A stretch of 64,000 nt of DNA, taken from NCBI RefSeq assembly GCF_003729955.1, contig NZ_RJTX01000001.1, positions 1,426,001-1,490,000 of the forward strand, written 5' to 3'. The notes below the pieces were generated by a model. That model saw only the letters and a program-made list of their open reading frames with translations. It was not told where the DNA came from and did no database searches. Below, one piece after another: positions 58,445 to 64,000 of the stretch. A program made the position numbers and the translations under genes. Each line of letters opens with the position of its first letter. Position 1 is the stretch's first letter. The DNA is from Chryseobacterium daecheongense. GTDB taxonomy: Bacteria; Bacteroidota; Bacteroidia; Flavobacteriales; Weeksellaceae.

Positions 58445-60187
58445 CTACTTTCTTACTCTTTTAGGTTTCTTGGCTTCTTCTTTCGCTTTTTCTTTCTCTA
58501 CAGCTTCTTGCGCCTTGTCATACAGTGTGTTATCAGCTTCATACTTTATTTCTTCATAATTCGGGCTATCAACCAAAATATCCTGCCATTTTCTTATTCT
58601 GTCCCTGGTATTCCAGTTGAAGTCCGGAAATTTCCTTTTGGAAGGTTCCAACATACTCATAGGATAGGTATCGGAAGTAGCACCAATACTGCATGAAATA
58701 ATCTGTAATGCCTTTTCTTCAAACAATGCTCCTATAATTCCGCAAGAAGATAAGGTAATCCCTATTCTTTCTTTTTGCTTAGTCTGTTGGTTTTCATCAT
58801 CTACATAAACAATGGACTGGGCGTTCCCAATTACTTTTGCTTCTTTTATATTATTCCCTTCATAATACACCGTCATTAGCTTTCCTTTTACCTGATTGAA
58901 CTCATCTTTATTGTTCAAGGAGTCCACTTTGCTTATAGCAAAGGCATTTCCGATCACTTTTAGAGAATCTATGTTTTCAGTTTCCGTATTGAAATAGGCT
59001 TCCACTTTATCTCCTGTAACCTGTTTTTCCCCACTCCACAGAATAGGTTTTGTATACATATGCAAAATACCGTCTGTCTCATTGAAGGCAATAGAATCTG
59101 CTCTCCCCTGTGCATTGGATTTGTAGAATCTTCCTTTTCTGAACGCTCTCAGGAAGCTTTTTTTCTTGGTGGCATCTGCAGAATCCGGCTTTTGATAGGA
59201 AATAATTTTTTCAGAGGCAAAATAGATGGAATCCTTTTCCAGAATTTTAACGGCATAAGGGCTTTTCGTCATCATGGCAGAGTCTTTCTTTTCAAAGATC
59301 TCCCCATATCCCCCTTTGATATACCGCCTTTCTAACGGATCATCAAGCGTTACATTTCCCGTTGCTTTTCCAAAACCGGTAAGTTGGTTGTAATACATAT
59401 CGTCTCCGGTAAGAATCTTATCATTATAAAAAATCTTGGAATTCTTATTAAGATAAGCTTCTTTGGTATTCATTTTATAAGTACCTCTTTCCGTATATAC
59501 CCTGTTTTTAGGGTTGGCACGGTTGGTAATAGTTGTCGGACCAAAGAATTCGGCAACTTTTGTATTTTGGTTTTGCTTGATATTGACTCCTTCGACGATA
59601 TAATCCGGGCTATCTATTTTTACATTTCCTACGAAATCAATCATTTTGGTATCAAGGAAATAAGTAGCGGACTTGGTGTACATCACATTCTGACCGTCTG
59701 AAATGGTTCCTCCGGTATTAAAATAAGCTTGATTGGAAAGCCTGTCATAATACATGATATCGGTTCGGATCGTTTGTTTCGGATCAGTAAGAATTACGTT
59801 TTTTCTGGCAACTCCTTTCTGAGTATTACCATCATACTCCATTTCTCCGGCCGTAATTACTGAACCATCCGTATTTTGAAGTTTGGTATTCCCTATTGCT
59901 TTAACAAAGTTTTCTTCACTATAGATCACAACTTCATCCGCAGTAAGGACAGACCCCTGATGTTCTACCTGAACATTTCCCAAAAGATATTGGTTCCCGT
60001 CGTATTTATTGGGATCTTTTTTTAGATAATCAGCATGAATAATTTTGACCTTTTCACCGGGTTTCAGCTGTTGTGGCTGGTTTTTTACAGGGTTTTGCAA
60101 ATAAGGATCTCTCTGCGCAGGTTTTGGTGTGTCCTGTGCAAATGTCATTGCAGAAATAAAAACTAACAGAAAAAAAATTAGCCTCAT
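58445..60187 (-). CDS. OstA-like LPS transport protein
   Basis: A 580-residue exported protein with signal peptide MRLIFFLLVFISAMTFAQ and several OstA/LptA-type repeats (YLLGNVQVEHQGSVLTADEVVIYSEENFVKAIGNTKLQ, GTYKMNTKEAYLNKNSKIFYNDKILTGDDMYY). It should take part in LPS transport across the periplasm as a long LptA-like bridge. The C-terminal Lys/Glu-rich tail is unusual. 3 nt downstream of a Fur-family gene. Confidence 0.88.
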   Translation of the reverse strand: MRLIFFLLVFISAMTFAQDTPKPAQRDPYLQNPVKNQPQQLKPGEKVKIIHADYLKKDPNKYDGNQYLLGNVQVEHQGSVLTADEVVIYSEENFVKAIGNTKLQNTDGSVITAGEMEYDGNTQKGVARKNVILTDPKQTIRTDIMYYDRLSNQAYFNTGGTISDGQNVMYTKSATYFLDTKMIDFVGNVKIDSPDYIVEGVNIKQNQNTKVAEFFGPTTITNRANPKNRVYTERGTYKMNTKEAYLNKNSKIFYNDKILTGDDMYYNQLTGFGKATGNVTLDDPLERRYIKGGYGEIFEKKDSAMMTKSPYAVKILEKDSIYFASEKIISYQKPDSADATKKKSFLRAFRKGRFYKSNAQGRADSIAFNETDGILHMYTKPILWSGEKQVTGDKVEAYFNTETENIDSLKVIGNAFAISKVDSLNNKDEFNQVKGKLMTVYYEGNNIKEAKVIGNAQSIVYVDDENQQTKQKERIGITLSSCGIIGALFEEKALQIISCSIGATSDTYPMSMLEPSKRKFPDFNWNTRDRIRKWQDILVDSPNYEEIKYEADNTLYDKAQEAVEKEKAKEEAKKPKRVRK

Positions 60188-60190
60188 TGA

Positions 60191-60664
60191 TTAGTCATTC
60201 TTAGTGCCATAAAAATATAGCGAATGAGAATCAATTTTTACGCCAAATGCATCTTCAATTGCTTCTTTTATCCCTTGAATCCTTGGATCACAAAACTCAA
60301 TGATCTCTTCAATTTCTTTATCAGAATCTTTTTTGTAGATCACCAAATGGTCATGCTGCTTATCAAAATAAGATTTCTCATACGATGAAGAAGTAAGGGT
60401 TTTTTCTCCAAACTGATGTTTACGGATCAGACCGGCATCAAGGAAAATTTCAATTGTGTTATAAATGGTTGCTTTAGATACGTGATATTTTTTCTGCATC
60501 ATCAGAAGATATAGATCATCTACATTAAAGTGGTGATCCATATTATAAATCTCTTCCAATATGGTATATCTTTCAGGTGTATTTCTGAACCCTTTTTCCA
60601 AAAGGTAGTTCCTTAAAACATCCTTGATTAAAGCAATATTTTTTTCTTTTTGTATTGTATCCAT
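60191..60664 (-). CDS. Fur-family regulator without the structural CxxC
   Basis: A 157-residue Fur-type protein with helix-turn-helix YHVSKATIYNTIEIFLDAGLI and the metal-site HDHLVIYKK. The usual CxxC zinc sites are absent; only one Cys is seen (FCDPRI). The start is at the ATG 60664 (a TTG lies directly before). It is coupled to the OstA-like gene, with a -7 box at 60680-60687. Confidence 0.85.
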   Translation of the reverse strand: MDTIQKEKNIALIKDVLRNYLLEKGFRNTPERYTILEEIYNMDHHFNVDDLYLLMMQKKYHVSKATIYNTIEIFLDAGLIRKHQFGEKTLTSSSYEKSYFDKQHDHLVIYKKDSDKEIEEIIEFCDPRIQGIKEAIEDAFGVKIDSHSLYFYGTKND

Positions 60665-60679
60665 CAAAAAAATTATCTA

Positions 60680-60687
60680 CAAATTTA
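60680..60687 (-). promoter_or_regulatory. -7 box (TAAATTTG) for the Fur-ostA operon
   Basis: Perfect TAnnTTTG on the minus strand, 15 nt before the ATG at 60664. Confidence 0.6.
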
Positions 60688-60730
60688 TTGATTTTTATTT
60701 AAATAGATATTGATGTTCCGGGTTTAAGAA

Positions 60731-62725
60731 TTAATTATGATAACGGATAAATTCTGCCTGTTCAATTTTAGAACCAGCCACACATTCTTCTGTCATTGGC
60801 GCTGATTCCACGACTACATTATGAGTTGTAACCCCCCAAGCTTTAAAATCATCACTTCCGATATACTTCACAAAGTTGTAAATATTCATCGTAATCTTCT
60901 GTTTAACAGTAAGAAGCATATCATTGATATAGGTATTATCAATAATCACATACTTTAAATCCGGAGGAATATTGTAGGCTCTTAACGAAGGGTGACTACT
61001 TCTGGAAGGAATAGTTCCGTCCGCCATCAGATCTTTTAAAACCATATCAAAATAATCGTTGATCCTTCTATCGATTTTAAATCCTAAAAGGAAGTTAACT
61101 TTATAAATGGTACCCGGAAGAATTTCATCCACACTATATTTAAAAGTATAAGGATCTTCCTGATTGACGATATTAAGAATAAAATAATGATCGGCTCTTT
61201 TAGGCTGCTTCTTAATGATGGAATAAATGATTTTAGATTCCACTTCATCATTTCTTTTGGCTCTACTCAGATAGGCAAGATTGGTAGCATATTTTGGAAT
61301 CGTTTCGTCCAGCTTCATATCCTTAATAATGGAAACATAATTATTCAGTTTAACGAACTTGATAAATTTGGTTTTGATCAATCTACCATTATACCAAGCA
61401 TACATACAAACCCCTATAAATCCTCCAAGAACAACTGTAATCCAACCGCCATCAAGGAATTTGATGATATTGGCACTAAAGAATCCTAATTCTATTGCCA
61501 TATACACTGCCGCAAAAACAAGTATGAATAATTTATTTACTCTGTGTTTTAGTAGCCAGAAAACCAATAAAATAGTGGTCATCAACATGGTTACTGTAAT
61601 GGAAAGCCCGTATGCCGCCTCCATCTTACCTGATTCTTTAAAGTGAAGAACAACAATGATACAGAAGATTAAAAGTCCCCAATTGATTCTCGGAATATAC
61701 ATCTGCCCTTTAACCCCTGAAGGATAATCAATTTTCTGATTAGGCCATAAATTCAAAGACATTGCTTCGGAGAAGATGGTAAAAGAACCTGTAATCAAAG
61801 CCTGACTGGCAATAATAGCAGCTGCTGTTGCCAACACTACTCCCGGCACAATCATCCACTCTTCCATAATCCCGAAAAAAGGATTCACAACTGAAAAGCC
61901 AGGTTTACCATGATTCGTTAAAAGCCACGCTCCTTGTCCAAGATAATTTAGAATAAGCATGATTTTTACAAAAACCCAACTTACCCTGATATTTTTCGCA
62001 CCACAGTGTCCAAGATCAGAATATAGTGCTTCAGCTCCTGTTGTACAAAGAAAAACAGCGCCAAGAATAATAATGGCACTTGGTGAGTTCACTATAAGCT
62101 TATAGGCATAATAGGGATTGAATGATCTTAAAATTTCAAGATTTTCGCTCAAGTGAGAAATTCCCAATCCTCCTAAAACCAAGAACCAGATCACCATAAC
62201 CGGGCCAAAGAATTTACCTATAAAGCTGGTTCCAAACTGCTGTACTACAAATATGACAATGAGAATTCCAATTGTAATGGGTACAACGGGTGTATGAGGA
62301 TTGTATATTTCAAGACCTTCAATAGCAGACATTACTGTAAGTGAAGGAGTAATAACTCCATCTGCTACCAAAGCTGCTGCTCCCACAATAGCGATTAGGT
62401 ACAGCCATCTTTTTTTGAGGTTTTTAACCAATGAAAAAAGTGCCAGAATACCTCCCTCTCCTTTGTTATCTGCCCTTAAAGCAATAACTACATATTTCAA
62501 AGTGGTCTGAAGCGTCAATGTCCAAATAATACAGGAAAGTGCTCCTTCTATATATTCATTGAAAGGCATATTGCTCCCTCCGTCTCTTGCATTCACAATC
62601 GCTTTCATTACGTAAAGCGGTGAAGTACCTATATCTCCGAAAACAATACCCAGAGAAACCAGAACCCCAATAAAAGAAAGCTTCTTGATGTCAAAGTGGT
62701 GACCACCTTCTGTAACTTCTGCCAT
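60731..62725 (-). CDS. kup: KUP-family potassium transporter
   Basis: A 664-residue membrane protein with about twelve helices and the KUP N-terminal GIVFGDIGTSPLYVMKAI. Potassium uptake coupled to protons. The C-terminal cytoplasmic ~200 residues are normal. It has its own promoter. Confidence 0.97.
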   Translation of the reverse strand: MAEVTEGGHHFDIKKLSFIGVLVSLGIVFGDIGTSPLYVMKAIVNARDGGSNMPFNEYIEGALSCIIWTLTLQTTLKYVVIALRADNKGEGGILALFSLVKNLKKRWLYLIAIVGAAALVADGVITPSLTVMSAIEGLEIYNPHTPVVPITIGILIVIFVVQQFGTSFIGKFFGPVMVIWFLVLGGLGISHLSENLEILRSFNPYYAYKLIVNSPSAIIILGAVFLCTTGAEALYSDLGHCGAKNIRVSWVFVKIMLILNYLGQGAWLLTNHGKPGFSVVNPFFGIMEEWMIVPGVVLATAAAIIASQALITGSFTIFSEAMSLNLWPNQKIDYPSGVKGQMYIPRINWGLLIFCIIVVLHFKESGKMEAAYGLSITVTMLMTTILLVFWLLKHRVNKLFILVFAAVYMAIELGFFSANIIKFLDGGWITVVLGGFIGVCMYAWYNGRLIKTKFIKFVKLNNYVSIIKDMKLDETIPKYATNLAYLSRAKRNDEVESKIIYSIIKKQPKRADHYFILNIVNQEDPYTFKYSVDEILPGTIYKVNFLLGFKIDRRINDYFDMVLKDLMADGTIPSRSSHPSLRAYNIPPDLKYVIIDNTYINDMLLTVKQKITMNIYNFVKYIGSDDFKAWGVTTHNVVVESAPMTEECVAGSKIEQAEFIRYHN

Positions 62726-62751
62726 ATCAGCAATTTTAAATTTTAAAAGCG

Positions 62752-62759
62752 CAAATTTA
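62752..62759 (-). promoter_or_regulatory. -7 box (TAAATTTG) for kup
   Basis: Perfect TAnnTTTG on the minus strand, about 26 nt before the ATG. Confidence 0.6.
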
Positions 62760-62808
62760 AATTAAATTTATATCCCACAGCATTTTTCTTCATGAATATA
62801 ATAAATGA

Positions 62809-62832
62809 AAAAACTTCCTTTCGGAAGTTTTT
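62809..62832 (-). terminator. Terminator after pdhB
   Basis: AAAAACTTCC and GGAAGTTTTT perfect stem with a TTTC loop. Confidence 0.85.
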
Positions 62833-62847
62833 CTCTATAATCTATAA

Positions 62848-63828
62848 TTATTTAACGTACATTGCTTTTTTGATTTCTTCTTTAACTTTTTCAAGTTTAG
62901 GGAACCATTCTGCGAATAAAGCTGCGGAGTATGGTGCAGGTGCATCAGGAGTAGTAATTCTCTTGATAGGAGCATCCAAATAATCGAATGCTTTTTGCTG
63001 TACCATGTATGTGATTTCAGAAGAGATGGAAGCAAATGGCCAAGCTTCTTCCAAAATTACCAGTCTATTTGTTTTCTTAACAGAAGCTAAGATAGTATCA
63101 AAATCCAACGGACGAACGGTTCTTAAATCGATTACCTCCACTGAAATTCCTTCTTTAGCCAAATCTTCAGCAGCCTGAATAGCCAATTTCATGATTTTCC
63201 CAAAAGAAACCAACGTTACATCTTTTCCTTCTTTCTTGATATCTGCCTTTCCTAATGGTAGGTAGTATTCTTCTTCAGGGATTTCCATTTTGTCTCCATA
63301 CATCTGCTCAGATTCCATGAAGATTACCGGATCGTTATCCTGAATAGCAGTTTTTAATAATCCTTTAGCATCGTAAGGGTTGGAAGGAACCACTACTTTA
63401 AGTCCCGGACAGTTTGCATACCAGCTTTCAAAAGCCTGAGAGTGGGTAGCCCCCAATTGTCCCGCAGAAGCGGTAGGACCACGGAATACAATCGGGCAGT
63501 TCCATTGTCCGCCACTCATCTGACGGATTTTCGCTGCGTTATTAATAATCTGATCGATTCCTACTAAAGAGAAATTGAACGTCATAAATTCAACAATTGG
63601 CCTATTCCCATTCATTGCAGCTCCAACGGAAATTCCCGCGAAACCAAGTTCAGCAATTGGGGTATCGATTACTCTTTTAGGACCAAATTCATCCAGCATT
63701 CCTTTTGAAGCTTTGTATGCACCATTGTATTCTGCAACTTCTTCCCCCATCAGATAGATGGATTCGTCTTTACGCATTTCCTCGCTCATTGCCTGTGCAA
63801 TTACTTCACGAAAAGTATATTCTGCCAT
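62848..63828 (-). CDS. pdhB: Pyruvate dehydrogenase E1 component, beta subunit
   Basis: A 326-residue transketolase-like subunit. Blocks typical of E1 beta: MGEEVAEYNGAYKASKGMLDEFGPKRVIDTPIAELGFAGISVGAA, GPTASAGQLGATHSQAFE, LRTVRPLDFDTI. It pairs with an alpha subunit not present here. It has a promoter (63851-63858) and terminator. Confidence 0.96.
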   Translation of the reverse strand: MAEYTFREVIAQAMSEEMRKDESIYLMGEEVAEYNGAYKASKGMLDEFGPKRVIDTPIAELGFAGISVGAAMNGNRPIVEFMTFNFSLVGIDQIINNAAKIRQMSGGQWNCPIVFRGPTASAGQLGATHSQAFESWYANCPGLKVVVPSNPYDAKGLLKTAIQDNDPVIFMESEQMYGDKMEIPEEEYYLPLGKADIKKEGKDVTLVSFGKIMKLAIQAAEDLAKEGISVEVIDLRTVRPLDFDTILASVKKTNRLVILEEAWPFASISSEITYMVQQKAFDYLDAPIKRITTPDAPAPYSAALFAEWFPKLEKVKEEIKKAMYVK

Positions 63829-63850
63829 ATTTTTTTGAAAAATTAGAGTA

Positions 63851-63858
63851 CAAAAATA
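63851..63858 (-). promoter_or_regulatory. -7 box (TATTTTTG) for pdhB
   Basis: Perfect TAnnTTTG on the minus strand, 22 nt before the ATG. Confidence 0.6.
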
Positions 63859-63885
63859 GTTATTTTTTTATTATTCACATAGCAA

Positions 63886-63917
63886 AAACGACATCTCATT
63901 TGAATGAAATGCCGTTT
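63886..63917 (-). terminator. Terminator after the gene at the window end
   Basis: AAACGACATCTCAT and ATGAAATGCCGTTT pair with two wobbles and a short loop, with T following on the minus strand. Confidence 0.6.
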
Positions 63918-63939
63918 ATTAATTTTATTTAAACTGTAA

Positions 63940-64000
63940 TTAATTTACTTTAGACCAGGTTTGTGTTCTTCCGATCAGGGATAATCCAATGTAACCTCTT
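63940..64000 (-). CDS. 3' end of an unidentified protein (partial)
   Basis: The minus-strand frame ends RGYIGLSLIGRTQTWSKVN with a TAA at 63940-63942. The alternating hydrophobic pattern resembles a beta-strand end, as in outer-membrane barrels, but it is too short to assign. Confidence 0.5.
   Translation of the reverse strand, partial: RGYIGLSLIGRTQTWSKVN

Noticed and set aside
1..64000. CRISPR array, tRNA or rRNA genes, insertion-sequence transposase
   Set aside because: No regularly spaced repeats, tRNA- or rRNA-like segments, or transposase-like proteins were recognised in any part of the window.

Overview
The window is a 64 kb piece of a low-GC Flavobacteriia chromosome, most probably Chryseobacterium or a close relative (Weeksellaceae). 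The evidence is the recurrent Bacteroidetes -7 promoter box TAnnTTTG (often with TTG about 19 nt upstream), the absence of strong Shine-Dalgarno sites, typical flavobacterial neighbourhoods (nrdB-small ORF-nrdA, rpsP-rimM, fur-ostA), and secreted proteins with Bacteroidetes-type N-terminal modules. No insertion-sequence transposase, prophage, CRISPR array, tRNA or rRNA gene was recognised. The only structural RNA gene is rnpB.

Region 1 (1-7.3 kb): recX and glyA, then an arsenic-resistance operon read leftward (arsR, a Cys-tailed DUF6428-like protein, an LMW-phosphatase-type arsenate reductase, an ArsN1-like acetyltransferase, Acr3). ArsR-like operators lie before arsR and before the second gene. 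Beside it a thioredoxin-reductase-like flavoprotein and a Fur/Zur-family gene diverge from one perfect palindrome, followed by a lipoprotein class B1 metallo-beta-lactamase. Region 2 (7.4-12.4 kb): a MacAB-like exporter operon. It is interrupted between ATPase and permease by a ~480 bp element: a four-helix-bundle (S23/IVP-type) gene framed by near-perfect 21-bp inverted repeats. Region 3 (12.4-17.1 kb): class Ia ribonucleotide reductase behind a long leader that contains a possible leaderless 57-codon ORF, then an OmpA-like lipoprotein.

Region 4 (17.3-22.3 kb): three tandem secreted paralogues that look like phage tail-collar/fibre tips, then a second operon with a related promoter (and a sigma-54-like site) encoding a short relative and a lectin/fibril-like protein. 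Region 5 (22.4-36.9 kb): housekeeping and small metabolic genes (DUF72, HD phosphohydrolase, hydrolase, PfkB kinase, valS, DUF1573, PPK2), rnpB, an ECF sigma factor with a membrane partner, rpoN and asnS. Region 6 (36.9-50.7 kb): CDP-alcohol transferase, LA_2272-type surface-repeat protein, two regulators plus a serine hydrolase, rimM/rpsP, nitroreductase, M3 peptidase, a MarR-GNAT fusion, a flippase-like protein with panD, and HU. Region 7 (50.8-64 kb): pdxH/yqgE with overlapping divergent promoters, amidase, two aminotransferases, a second secreted three-gene cluster with possible jelly-roll C-termini, the OstA-like LPS export protein with a Fur regulator, kup and pdhB.

Most of the window is ordinary chromosome. 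The parts that repay attention are the inverted-repeat-bounded four-helix-bundle element, the collar-like secreted proteins, the shared Fur-family operator, the nrd leader, and several genes whose -7 box sits only 3-5 nt before the start codon, which implies leaderless mRNAs.
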